This document shows, in pieces, positions 1 to 11,046 of a DNA stretch of 64,000 nucleotides (positions are counted from its first letter, which is position 1; each line of letters starts with the position of its first letter). This DNA is from Siphlonurus alternatus (lineage: Eukaryota > Arthropoda > Insecta > Ephemeroptera > Siphlonuridae). The position numbers were made by a program, and so were the translations under genes. The DNA is taken from positions 20,649,799 to 20,713,798 of the forward strand of contig OX463788.1 of NCBI GenBank assembly GCA_949825025.1, written 5' to 3'. Below the pieces are notes generated by a model. That model made no database searches. It was not told where the DNA came from and was given only the letters and a program-made list of their open reading frames with translations.

Positions 1-234
1 ATTTTTAACAATTTTTGTTTTAAAATTCGGGTTTTTATTTCCGTCACAAATAATTTTTTATCACATGATGGTGGTCTATATACAGAAAAAAGGCTAATAC
101 TGTTATTGATTTCAATATAAATACACTCCGCCGAATCCAAATCAAAATTAATTTCAGTAAACTTAATACCATTTTTTTAAACTGATCAATAGTACATTAT
201 TATAGTGGAACAATGTCTGATGTAAGGATGAGCA

Positions 235-1783
235 CCCTATCTCTACGGTCTGGTTGAACCTGGTAAGGTGCCTGGTAACAAACTTGGCCATCTGCAGGTA
301 CAATTTAACATTATATCCGTACCAGCCTGGCTGGTAAGAAATGGTCACTCTGCATAGCCTGGCTGGTAAGATTTTACCTGGTGTGCTGGTATGGGATACC
401 AGGTCTTACCTGGCAAGCTTAGATCAAAATTTCCCTCCCCCTCCTCCTGCCTTAAAATATGCTGTTTGCTAATTTTTTTTAGTTTCAAAAATCATTTTTT
501 AATTTTCTATATACGAAAAAGTACAGAAAAAATAAATTTAAAATTTTTATTTGGTACTTAAATAATACATTCAAAACTTGTTTTGACTTATGCAGTGCTG
601 ACATCTGAGAGGTGGGGGATATGCGGGTAAAATGGCGGCCACAGAAATCAAATATAGAACTAAATTTAAGGAATGAAAGGAAACTTTTTAAAGGGACTCT
701 TCTTGCATCTCTTCCATCCATAAAACTGTAGTCTGGGATCTTTCAATGGCTCACAGTATGCCAATTCCTGCAGGGCACAGTACATTAAACATTAAAACTT
801 TGATCCAAAATGTTGTGGCAATTTTGATTCTGATCATTCAATTCGATCTTTGAAATAAATACAAAAAAAAAAAACATGAAGGTATTGCTTTTATTAAATA
901 TTTGATTTTAAATTGAATGATGAGAAACATAAAATTTTCAAAATAAAAATATGTACTTACCATGCAAGGAAAATAAAGAAGAGCAGGAAAAACAAACAGC
1001 TGGCATTGTGTCTGCAATCGTGCAATGATCTGCAGTTGACTTATGGTTTTTCCTTGATTATGGGTTTCTGTGAGCACAAAAGTAAATCATTAATACCTAC
1101 ACCTAAGCAGTATGATTTATTTATTACTGTTAAGATGTTTTTTTACCTCCAAAGTCACTTTATAACACAATTTTCACAGTAAAACAGGTCATTTTCACGG
1201 TTGTTGACATCTTCAATCACTTCCATATGTTTTGCTATGATGCTTCACTTTTTCACCACCAGGTGTCAGTGACTACTAAAAACGACTGAAAATTTATATT
1301 AATTTTTAAATAAATTATTAATTAAAATAAATCAATTCATTCCATAATTAATGTGCAAAAAAATTGTTTTTTTTTTTTTTTTTTAGTATCTTGGTAAATT
1401 CTCATTAACAGTCGATCCACACACAGTATGAAAATTAAATTATATAATTAATCTATATTTACAATGTATATCAATAAATTATTTAAATAATTTATGTATA
1501 AATTATAAATATAATATAAAATATTATTATATTATAATTAATATGTTAAATTAATAATATTTAAAAAATAATAACAATTTAGTATATAGTTACAAGATCT
1601 TCTGGTAAATCATACCAGGCAATACCAGACAGTGGCTGGTATTGCCTGGTATGCCCTGGTTCGGCTTATCAGCATTTCATGATGGCTGGTAAGAACAGGT
1701 ACGGCTTACCAGCACTGCTGGTTTAGTGCTTGTAAGAGTCTACCAGCCACCTTACCAGGTTCAACCAGACCGTAGAGATAGGG
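235..1783. mobile_element. Foldback-type DNA element with CTGGTA-rich terminal inverted repeats
   Basis: The two ends are inverted copies: the left begins CCCTATCTCTACGGTCTGG and the reverse complement of the right end reads the same, followed on both sides by TTGAACCTGGTAAGGTG. Inside each terminus (about 235-415 and 1600-1783) the words CTGGTAAG, GCCTGGTA and their complements recur many times, so each end is itself repetitive. The 1.2 kb between them is AT-rich and shows no transposase. I see no convincing target-site duplication. Most likely a non-autonomous DNA transposon of unassigned superfamily. Confidence 0.7.
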
Positions 1784-1910
1784 CAGCTTCACCGAGTTTT
1801 TTTTATTCAAACATGATGTAAACCAAAGATTTCTAGCTTCGAAGCAGCCATGCCGATGATAAACTTCGTAGAATATGTTTGTTATTAATATACTGAATGT
1901 TCTCTCTCCC

Positions 1911-2060
1911 CAGAGGCGTAACTACAAAATGTTGGCCCGGGGGCCGAAGGTCCACTTGGACCCATTCGCCGCGAAGCGGCGGCTCCGGGGATGGGGGAGG
2001 GGGGGGGAAGGGATCCGCACCGGAGCCGAATTTTTTTAGAAAATGTGGGCGTGGCACTTT
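1911..2060 (+). mobile_element. hAT-like element 5' end (fragment)
   Basis: Begins CAGAGGCGTAACTAC, which resembles the CAGTGGCGTAGC-type ends of hAT elements elsewhere in this window. A GC-rich block with a CCGCGAAGCGG palindrome follows, then a T run and the word GGGCGTGGC. The same order of blocks is seen near 7.0, 13.2 and 18.1 kb. I could not find a matching right end, so this is probably truncated by the elements that follow. Confidence 0.45.
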
Positions 2061-2131
2061 TTTTAATGAATAAAATTACATATTTTAATGAAATTAGAAT
2101 TGCGCAATATTTTATAAATTCCTTTTATTAA

Positions 2132-2550
2132 AGGGGTACCAAAGTGAATACTTTTTTTACATGTTCGGGCAGCTATGAATTATTCTGATATCCCTGTGGC
2201 TCAATATTTTCGTACAATGCCTAGTTATTTTACAATTAATTATTTAGTTTGAAAAGTGAGTTTGATAACCGTTGGTTAATTCAAGTTGGTGCGCTCCAGC
2301 AGTAGCCGCTGATACGACGAGAATCTCCCGCGAATAGGGGGAACCTCCTCCCGCCCCCTTCTTGTCGTATCACCGACCGCTGCGGCCGCGGGCATGCTTG
2401 AATCAACCAACGGTTTTCAAACTCACTTTTCAAACTAAATAATTAATTGTAAAATAACTAGGCGTCGTACGTAAATATTGAGCCACAGGGATATTAGAAT
2501 AATCTGTAGCTGCCCGAACATGCAAAAAAAGTACTCACTTTGGTACCCCT
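2132..2550. mobile_element. Palindromic MITE flanked by TTAA
   Basis: The two halves are inverted copies over about 150 bp: the left begins AGGGGTACCAAAGTGA and the right ends with its near complement. TTAA directly abuts both ends (2128-2131 and 2551-2554), as for piggyBac-type insertion. The centre (about 2290-2390) is GC-rich and less symmetric. No coding potential is seen. The superfamily assignment rests only on the TTAA flanks. Confidence 0.7.
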
Positions 2551-2604
2551 TTAATTTATATCTGCAGGTCCACAGATGTCACGTTATGCAGCAATCAACA
2601 ATTT

Positions 2605-3110
2605 TATAATATTAATAAAATATTATTATTATTATTATTATTATTCGGGTTTTTAACTCCCAACCTAGTTGGGGTGTTAAAGCGCCAGCACCGGGCCCAA
2701 TTGGGCCAAGATGAAGGCGCCCGCTGATCCTGTTGGTGATGTTACGATCCAGCGTCTCCTACTCAGCTGCGGGCAATGAGGGCTTCCCGGGTACACCCGC
2801 AAATAGCCCATCACACAGCCTTTCGGGCAGGTCCTCTCCTAGGCGCGGTGGGACATATTTCCGCTAGCACTCTTGGGTTCTGGATGCCTTTAACCAGGGC
2901 ACTTGGAGGTGGGGATGCATCTTGGGCTTCCCAAACCAATGCCCTGGCCGCCCTGTGGTTCAAGAACCACAGGCTACGGGCCCGAGGTCACACTCGCAAG
3001 GCAACCCCCAACCCGCATGTCCTTCCTGAGCGCGGGGGGACACGTACCGCGAGCCAGGGAAGAGCCTACGCCCATCCCGTAGCTGGATGCCCATTATTTT
3101 TATTATTTTT
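2605..3110 (-). mobile_element. Retroelement 3' region with (AAT)n tail
   Basis: Read on the minus strand, a GC-rich non-coding block of about 450 bp ends in an (AAT)n run (2625-2645 on the plus strand), the layout of the 3' UTR and tail of a non-LTR retrotransposon. Open frames across it (139 codons plus, 70 codons minus) show no protein motif. TAA-repeat tails are known for the R4/Dong clade, but I have no sequence proof of the clade. Confidence 0.4.
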
Positions 3111-3644
3111 TTATGCTTGGCTTTGTTGTTGTTTACATTCAGCAGTAGGTACTGAGAGGGAACTGGAATCACTTGATTTATTCCTCCTAATTTAACATAT
3201 TTTAATTTTTTTTAACAATAATATATACGTAAGAAATAAATATACATAACTTGAACACATACATTTTTTTTATTTTACCTAGTTTCTTTATCATTACTTT
3301 TTGTTGTTCCGTTTCCCCCTCGTATTCAAAAGTCCGCGGGGAAAGCAATGGCCAGTGATTGGCTGAATTTTTTTAAGAATCTTAGGGTCAATATCAATGC
3401 ATAAGTGTCGTAAAATGGTCATTATTGACGTGAAATTTAGAGTCGATTTACATTTTATTTAATGATTTATTGTATTTTTCACAGATATCATTGGCAAATA
3501 TTGTGTTTTTTTCCATTTACTTGACATCTCAATCTATCAAATAAAATAATTGTCAAATGTACCACGATTGTCATATCGCAGAAAATAAATAGTTTTTGGT
3601 ATGCTACTATCATGTTAAATAGGTGCTTTTTGCCTACATTCACG
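3111..3644. other. AT-rich stretch, nothing recognised
   Basis: T-rich sequence with no open frame of note, no splice-bounded exon and no clear repeat boundary. Confidence 0.5.
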
Positions 3645-3977
3645 TGACGTCATATTTTTGTGACGTTCGGTGAAAGACCCGTTTATATTATGGCCGTATG
3701 GCTGTACCCATAGCCCTCTGGTGGAAGGCCAAGACCTGACCGCGCCCACTTTTCAATAGCCGTCCTACTGAGCAGCAGGTTTGCGTGTAATCAAATGGGA
3801 GAGGACTTCACTTTGGTCGCGGTTTACGACAATTGCGCTGTGTGCTAGAGTTTTGAAAATGAAACTAGTTTAACTCTAATATAGTCTAATCTTGCGTAAC
3901 AACCTTCTTTTTCACGCAAAACCAATATTAATACACTCTAATTAATCTTTTATGAACCCGACTTCTGTTACATGATC

Positions 3978-4472
3978 CAGTGATGCAACGCTTCGCGAAG
4001 CTTCGCGCGAAATTTCGCTAGTTTCGCGAATATTCGCAAGCCAAGTTTCGCGAATGTTTCGCGCGAAACTTCGCGAAATTGATAAATTTGAATTTCCCGC
4101 TCTATTTTTTCGAATCGTATTTAATGAATACGCCGTTTTCTTCCTAATTTTGCTTTAATGACAGGTTTAATTGCATAAATGAATTAAAAAAGAGTTCTAT
4201 TTAATTTATTAGATATAAAAAAAATTTATTTATTTTTTATTAATTTTAGAAATTACTTTTAATTATTTTTAAAATCATTTAACACAATCGAGGATAGACA
4301 GGTCATGAAAGGGCCAGGCCATTTTATCTTGTTTTCTTAATTTTTTGATGAATATATGAATAATCGCATTGCGACAGTCATTTTTTAAATTTCGCGAAAT
4401 TTTCGCGAAGTTTCGCGAATATTCGCGCGAAAGTTTCGCGCACCATGTTTCGCGCGAAGTTTTGCATCTCTG
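3978..4472. mobile_element. hAT-like MITE rich in TTCGCG
   Basis: Ends are CAGTGATGCAACGCTTCGCG and, on the complement, CAGAGATGCAAAACTTCGCG. Both subterminal zones are packed with TTCGCG/CGCGAA words, giving many overlapping hairpins. The intact sister copy at 22.45 kb lacks it. The flank GTTACAT appears on both sides, but four extra bases (GATC) lie between it and the left end, so the target duplication is imperfect. Confidence 0.75.
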
Positions 4473-4840
4473 GTTACATCTGCGCATGCGCGAAGCCGCG
4501 AAGGAAAAAGTCAGTTTACTGGCGATGACGTCATATAAACATTGAAAGCCTTTCTTCATAGCGAATGACTTTCACTTTACTTAATTGCAATTTATTTACT
4601 TTGTATATCAAGTAAAGTTATTTACTACATCGAAAATAATGTATGAAAGTTGATGCAAGTCAGGGCCGTCCCATGTGCACGGTGCATACGTTTAATTTTT
4701 TCTGCTCTATTATAGAGTTTCCCGTAAATTAATAGCCACGGCTTAGAAAAGCTGCGCAGAAACGAGTTTTAAATGTTAGTAGTCTACTGCGCATGGCTCT
4801 GCAAAGTGTGCATGATAAAAAAGCTTGAATCCAAATGAAG

Positions 4841-5179
4841 CTTTTTTATCATGAAAATTTATGACTTTTTACCCGCATGTCTCAGAGAAGTTGAAAGTGA
4901 AAAATTATTTAAAGAAAAATTAAAAAATATTCTTATAAATAAGGAATTGTACTCTGTAAAAATGTACTTTTGTAATAAGTTGCCAGAAGATATACTGTCT
5001 AATGTTGTTTTTTAATTGATTGTATCTATTGTATTTCATATCTTGATAGTTTTATGAATTATTGTTATTTTGATGTGTTTTTATGTTATGTAATTTTAAT
5101 GTTATTATTAGGAATGACTTAATCCATGTTGTACTTGTACAGCCAGTTGATTGAATAAATGAATTGAATTGAATTGAAG
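4841..5179 (+). mobile_element. 5'-truncated LINE 3' end with (TTGAA)n tail
   Basis: Absent from the otherwise matching copy at 6.46 kb. It encodes a short C-terminal relic, MYFCNKLPEDILSNVVF then stop, resembling the CR1/Jockey-type C terminus with its YNKLP-like motif. A T-rich 3' UTR follows and ends in repeated GAATT units, typical of short-repeat LINE tails. The insertion is therefore younger than the surrounding element. Confidence 0.75.
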
Positions 5180-5494
5180 CTGCGCAAACGCTAGGTGACT
5201 AATCTGCGCACAGCCAATAGCAACTTTGTATGCTTTATGAACAAAGATACGAACTTCTACCCCAGATTGCTTGCGAATTGCAGTGTTTAAAAATTTTTTT
5301 AATACGTTACTGCAACTGGTTTGGCTTGTAGTATTGCAAATAAATATCAAATTTGAGATGAGATAAAAAGCAACGTTCTCGCTAATGTTGAACAAAAACT
5401 CTGCTCCGGTAGGGGCCCCTCGTGCAGCAAAACAGCTGTTTTGAGCTCACTACGTGACGTCACCTTGGGTTTTTTAGGCCAAAATGCGCAGATC

Positions 5495-5665
5495 CCCTAG
5501 TCGAAAAATAAGAGTGCTAAGTGGTTGAGCAGTAGTCAAGTAGTTGACTACTTGTTTTTAAGTAATCAACTACTTGTTTTAAGTAGTTGACTACTTAAAA
5601 ACAAGTAGTCAACTACTTGACTACTGCTCAAATTACCACTTAGCACTCTTTTTTTTGGACTAGGG
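5495..5665. mobile_element. Near-perfect palindromic MITE
   Basis: Inverted arms start CCCTAGTC and contain AAGAGTGCTAAGTGG and AGTAGTCAAGTAGTTGACTA. The sister copy at 6.78 kb reads straight through without it, so it is an insertion of 171 bp. Only TC is duplicated at its edges, so the superfamily is not clear. Confidence 0.75.
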
Positions 5666-5752
5666 TCAGTTCAAATTCGTAGGGCTGATGGACCTATCTA
5701 TTATAGTTGTATCATGGATGCAAGTACTTTTTTGTATTTTCAATATTCCGTG

Positions 5753-6227
5753 CATAGAGTTAATATTAAATAGAGAGGCTATCCGGTAGGTGGCGCTGTA
5801 GCCTCGCCGAGCGCGGTTCCACTAACTGACGTTTGAAACGGGCGTCTATGACGTCACTATAGGCACTAACAATGTTAAATTTGATCAGTCAATACTGCGC
5901 TGAATACAATGAATAGTAGCAAAATAAGCATAACAACAGGTTAGTGGGAATTGCAATTGTAAGCAACATTTATTTGGTAGACGTTATATGAAAAACGAAG
6001 TTGAATAAAAATTATAAAAAAAATATCCCTAACTCCATGGGAATTTTACACCTGTAGGTTGGTACAACGAACAGCTGCTATAGCAGCAGCTGCGTCACGT
6101 GATCACAGAGAGCGAATCAGAGGGCTATAAGAGCCAGGGCGTCTGTGACGTCACACAGAAATGCAACTCTTGAAATTGACCAACACACTATAACATTAGG
6201 AAGCTAGAAAGTCGCCCCCCCCCCTTG
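5753..6227. mobile_element. 475-bp insertion with 8-bp target duplication
   Basis: Flanked by perfect ATTCCGTG repeats (5745-5752, 6228-6235) and missing from the intact sister copy near 22.25 kb. It begins CATAGAGTTAATATT and ends in a C run followed by TTG. It contains two of the TGACGTCA palindromes (5849 and 6146) and a short inverted repeat CAGCTGCTATAGCAGCAGCTG. No open frame of note. Terminal inverted repeats are very short or absent. Confidence 0.75.
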
Positions 6228-6285
6228 ATTCCGTGACGTCATGATACATATCCAAAGCTTGGAAGATATAACCCAAGTTCCCGCC

Positions 6286-6830
6286 CAGGGCCGTCCCATG
6301 CGCACGGTGCATACGTTTAATTTTTTCTGCTCTATTATAGAGTTTTCCGTAAATTAATAGCCATGGCTTAGAAAAGCTGCGCAGAAACGAGTTTTAAATG
6401 TTAGTAGTCTACTGCGCATGGCTCCGCAAAGTGTGCATGATAAAAAAGCTTGAATCCAAATAAAGCTGCGCAAACGCTAGGTGATTAATCTGCGCACAGC
6501 CAATAGCAACTTTGTATGCTTTATGAACAAAGATACGAACTTCTATCTCAGATTGCTTGCGAATTGCAGTGTTTAAAAATTCTTTTAATACGTTACTGCA
6601 ACCGGTTTGGCTTGTAGTATTGCAAATAAATATCAAATTTGAGATGAGATAAAAAGCAACGTTCTCGCTAATGTTGAACAAACACTCTGCTCCGGTAGGG
6701 GCCCCTCGTGCAGCGAAACAGCTGTTTTGAGCTCACTACGTGACGTCACCTTGGGTGTTTTTGGCCAAAATGCGCAGATCAGTCCAAATTCGTAGGGCTG
6801 ATGGACCTATCTATTATAGTTGTATCATGG
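6286..6830. mobile_element. CAGGGCCGTCCC element, copy 2 (uninterrupted)
   Basis: Same start and end as copy 1, with a perfect 8-bp target duplication TTCCCGCC (6278-6285, 6831-6838). At 545 bp it gives the undisturbed length of the family. Like copy 1 it contains a TGACGTCA site (6741-6748). It lies inside the same older transposon as copy 1, 569 bp downstream of it. Confidence 0.85.
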
Positions 6831-6922
6831 TTCCCGCCCTGACTTTACCGTAATATTTCTCAGGTAGTATAATATTTATCAACTAAATAAAACAATCAGC
6901 ACGCAGGAGACTACGTTAAAGT

Positions 6923-8248
6923 CAGTGGCGATCGGTGACCTTATAAGTCATGACTATGTAGTAACTACATAGTCATGCGCATCGAAAACGACGAGAATAA
7001 AAAGCCAAAGGGGGGTCCGGGGGGCCGCCGCAGGCGCGATTTTTTCTAAAAAAGGGGCGTGGCAGATAAATTTTGAAGTTCAAAATTAACACTCCAGAAA
7101 CATGATTCAAAGTTTTATATGATTTCTAAAATTATCAATCCAGTATTATTTTATTAAAAATCAATAAAAACTTTGATATTTTTTTATAACCGAAGCTATA
7201 TCGTATGTTTTTGTTTCTTTATTATTTTTGCCGTATTCTAAAAAAAAAGTTAATTTACTAATTTCAATGTTTTTAAATGTATATATCTATCATTCTTTTT
7301 AATGAACGGTGCAAATTATAAAGTCTTATTTCTTATTTTCCTTTGCTCCTAAATTATAATAAGTATAATTTTTATTCTACCATGTGTCAATTTAAAACAA
7401 ACTTACTAAATATAAAATTTCATATACAGACGGCGCTCTTTTTGGTAAACTATCAATAAATTTTTCAACTTATTATATTAGGTATATTTCACACAGTTTA
7501 AAGAAACTCCCTAAATTATACACTAGACACGCATAACACAAGCAAAATACATCGCAGGCATCACTGAACAGAACCAGACGTGTGCGCATCCGTACTAGCT
7601 TGCGAACTTTACTAACTACTAAGTAGTTCGTTTTTGCAACACAGCATATATATGGCGCCAGCTTGCAAAGAATATTTTTTCTATCAAAAAATCAGACTAG
7701 AGACTATAAGACTACAGACTAGGTAATTTAAAAATTAGAATTAATGTGGTAATTTCATAATTGATATTTTTATTTTAAAAGATTAATATACTTATTTATT
7801 TATTAAATATTTTCGAATATGGAATATCAAAGTTTCTCGTCATATCATGTGACTCGACATGTGACATAAATTTTCCGGGCAAGCAAAGTTCTGATTTTGA
7901 TTGGTTGAGGAGGCTCTGAATACAGCGCTTCACCAGCTAATTTATTTTTTTTTATTTTTACCATAGCCCACCCCACCCACCATCTCATTTTGCGCCTTTG
8001 CTATTGGCTAGATCCGGTTCTAGTGACGTAGTGATGACTGCGATCACTCGGGCCGCAGTCTTGAATCGCGAAAAAATACGAAGATAAGCGAGAATGAGAT
8101 CAGCGGGATTATATTCAAAATTATAAATTCAAACTAATGAAAATAATATGCTTGGAAAGCACCAAAAGACAATAAAAAAAAATCCCATCATTCCCATCTG
8201 TGTTGGTCATGCAGTGCATTCTTCGCATCTATGGACCGATCGCCCCTG
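6923..8248. mobile_element. hAT-like element, 1.3 kb, no transposase
   Basis: Inverted ends CAGTGGCGATCGGTGACC and (complement) CAGGGGCGATCGGTCC, with a perfect 8-bp target duplication GTTAAAGT (6915-6922, 8249-8256). Just inside the left end is a perfect 14-bp-arm hairpin (about 6948-6976), then the GC-rich block CCGCCGCAGGCGCGA and the word GGGGCGTGGC shared with other hAT-like elements here. The remaining 1.1 kb is AT-rich without a transposase frame. Confidence 0.85.
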
Positions 8249-8426
8249 GTTAAAGTAGTATCCTAGTATCGCACTACAAGATACCTTCAATAATATCAGG
8301 TAAATATTTTTAAAAAAATATTTCCTCCCCATTACTTTGCGTGTTATTTTTTAAATTTCAGACGGCTAATATCTTGACAGTTGACGATCGCCCCTGCTGG
8401 TCTTGGCCTTCCACCAGAGGGCTATG

Positions 8427-10755
8427 CTGTACCGCAGCTTGGTCGCGATGCGGTAAAGTGGGGGTATACAGGAAACGCGCGAACTTATAAGAAATGTTTG
8501 AATAGAATTTACTGCATCTTGATGTGGAGTGCATCAAAAGACACAGTTTCTCTACAAATGCAATAAAAAAACGTTTTTCGTCAAAAACCCAGGGCAACCG
8601 GCGGTTATTGCGATTACATGGACCGCACGCAACTGCTTAGATTACCTGTAGACTCTATGGCGCCAAGCTCCAGACAGTCTAGACCGAATGGCGGCATCCA
8701 TAAGATCCTTAATATTTATTTTCAAGATGTCCACCGCGCGCAGTTGAATCCACACGTTAGCTAAGAATTGCAATACTCTCTATAACAGCATCAGCAGCAG
8801 CTGTTTAGTTAATTCCATAAATGCGCGCCACTTTCAAAAAAATCGAGTGGATATACAATGAAATTCAGCAACAATTTTACTAGTTTGAAGTTGATTTTGA
8901 ACAGTTAAAAATTTAATTATAAGTTTTTAGCAAAACGGTAGTAACGGTGGTAGTTTCTGCCTTTCCTTTCAATTTTTCATGACTTTAATTTCTTTTGTTT
9001 ATTTTTCTCCTAATTTTGTGGGTAGAAAATATTTCTCATATTTACTTTAAAATTTAGTTATCTATAATCTATGCAATACAAATATGTGCCTAGTGTTAAA
9101 CAGTTAATACTACCTTGAAGCCCATTTTGTCAATGGTCAATACATACTTCAAATCATTATTTTTGCATATCATGGCCTTCATTGTGTCCAATATAAAGCA
9201 AGTAACTGGTTGGTGTAACAAAAATGTGAAAATCTTATATCATTGTTTTGAAATTAAGTTTGGTAAGTTAATATTATATTGGAACAGATCTAATGGTGCA
9301 ACGAGTATACGCTGTTCCACTTTCATATATACACAGACTATACATATTGAGGGTCTGGTAATCAAATAGGTTTATAAACGAAGGCAATAATTAAAGGTTA
9401 GTTTCCATATTGTTTCTTGTGATAGCGCCCTGTAGTGAATATAACTTTTAAACCCGTTTGATTGGCGAACTCTCATATTAAGTAACAAGAAAATGAGAAG
9501 GGAAGCATACCAAACAAAGAACATGGGTATAGGCAAATATGAATTCTGTATAATCATCATGTGTTTAAAACAAAATGTGAGTCTAATGAATATGACAAAG
9601 CAAATAAATAAACAAACAAATAAATAAATTGGATAAAACAATGAACCATTTTTTAGAGATCCAAGTTCTGGAGATTGATGCATGTATTTCAAGTTCTTTC
9701 ATAAAGATGCTGATGAGCTTCTGAGCTAGCAAAAGAAAGTATGAACAACAGTATTATTGTTTTTTGATTCTTAACAGTATATAATAAGCTGGTCAAATTC
9801 TGCATATAGTTTACTATTCATAAATTAGTGATCATCATACACACAAGACAGCAACATAATTATCAACAATGCTAAGAACATAATACATAATATATTTCAG
9901 GCAATTGATAACACACAACACAAAAGCAATCAATCTATTTTATCATGCAATAATGTTGAGTGAGAATAGAGAAAATTAAAACAAAAACAATAGTTTTTGT
10001 TCCAGAGGTATGAAAATTGACTGTGCAGTATGTAGTTAAAATTGTATATATCATTAAAAAAAAAAATGCTGTATTAATTTATGCAATACAAGAACTGCAG
10101 ATACAAATAATAACAGAAATACAACAACCTTGTTTGCAAACTCTCGCATAAAGAGCATCTCTTTTCTTAATTACAGAGACCAAGTTTAGACTTCTTGAAA
10201 CTTGCCTAATTGCCTACAGAATAAAAAGAAATATTAATAGCCACGAAAGAATTTGTTCAGAAAGATATTATGCTTCATTTGCATAAGCTATTATTTTTTA
10301 AAAAATTAATTGGCAGATGAATTAACAAATAAAAAATAAAACAAACTGTTTTCTTCATAATTTAAAAAAGTTCTTAAGAAGTTAAGACGGAGTGCAAATG
10401 ATCCAATTTATTTCAAAACTTCTGTGATTAGTTCAAGTACAGTGTACCAAATAATTTCATAACTTTACAATTCTGTAAAAACAAAAGTCATTGTGTACGG
10501 TATACTTTGCTGATTAAATCTGCTAGATTCAAAATTATGGTCATGCTAATGAGTAATTCAAAAGCAGTTCTGAAAACTTTCAAAAGAAAACAGTTATGTA
10601 GTGAATAGTTGAAATGTGAAATAATTTACAGCTACTGTATATTTTTATCATTTTCCCCTTTTCAGTTTTCAATTCGGCTATATTTAAGGATGTCCAATGT
10701 CCATGCTTAGAATGACAAGATACTTAGTTTTTTTTTTTTTTTTCTCTTCTGTCAG
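8427..10755. other. No gene recognised
   Basis: AT-rich sequence with short open frames (up to 106 codons) that show no domain and no splice context. A somewhat GC-richer patch lies at 8580-8780. It is the region upstream of the zinc-finger pseudogene, so unrecognised 5' exons could lie here. Confidence 0.4.
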
Positions 10756-11046
10756 CAGTGTTACGTCAAAGATCATAGTCCGAGTAAAACGCGCCAAAGC
10801 TCTCTGCAGAAGGATGACAAATCTATAAGAGCAGAAACTCACAATGGAAAGGCTTTTGCAAATGGTGGGCTGAACTCATTGGTGCAAGCAGCAGGCATCG
10901 CTACAATAATTGATGAGGCAGGGGGTAGACCCTCATCAGCTGCAATGCAGTACAACCGTGTGGTAGCTGAGGCAACAGGTGCTGCTGCAGGAGAGGCCAG
11001 AGTCTTTGCTTACGAAGAAGTGGTGAAGGACGACCCTTCAGTTGAG
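10756..11046 (+). CDS. Zinc-finger pseudogene, Ala/Glu-rich exon a
   Basis: A pyrimidine tract and CAG acceptor (to 10755) are followed by an open frame of 97 codons to a GAG|gtacat donor. The translation is hydrophilic at first, then Ala/Glu-rich (segments LVQAAGIATIIDEAGG and VVAEATGAAAGEARVFAYEE). This is no known domain but is typical of a linker in front of zinc fingers. The phase-0 end matches the start of the next exon. An upstream exon carrying the start codon is not seen. Confidence 0.55.

Larger units (their letters stand above)
4661..5717. mobile_element. CAGGGCCGTCCC element, copy 1 (interrupted)
   Basis: Starts CAGGGCCGTCCCATG and ends GTTGTATCATGG, flanked by a perfect 8-bp duplication ATGCAAGT (4653-4660, 5718-5725). 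It is near-identical to copy 2 at 6286-6830, but carries a LINE tail at 4841-5179 and a palindromic MITE at 5495-5665. The 8-bp duplication and the CAGGGCCG start suggest hAT, although the two ends are not obviously inverted repeats. A minus-strand frame of about 75 codons is open in both copies. Confidence 0.8.
3709..8426. mobile_element. DNA transposon (copy A) carrying five nested insertions
   Basis: The termini are inverted repeats beginning CATAGCCCTCTGGTGGAAGG, flanked by 7-bp direct repeats CTGTACC (3702-3708 and 8427-8433). Subtracting the five insertions (3978-4472, 4661-5717, 5753-6227, 6286-6830, 6923-8248) and one copy of each target repeat leaves about 780 bp. That residue is collinear with the uninterrupted 788-bp inverted copy at 21953-22740, which confirms each insertion point. 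No transposase is present in either copy. The superfamily is uncertain: the 7-bp duplication does not fit standard 8-bp hAT. Confidence 0.85.

Noticed and set aside
2776..3195. 139-codon plus-strand frame
   Set aside because: Lies in the GC-rich retroelement tail where stop codons are rare; the composition is unlike a protein and no motif is seen.
3978..4472. GC-rich TTCGCG-packed block as possible bacterial DNA
   Set aside because: It has hAT-like inverted ends and is missing from the sister copy, so it is an insertion element.
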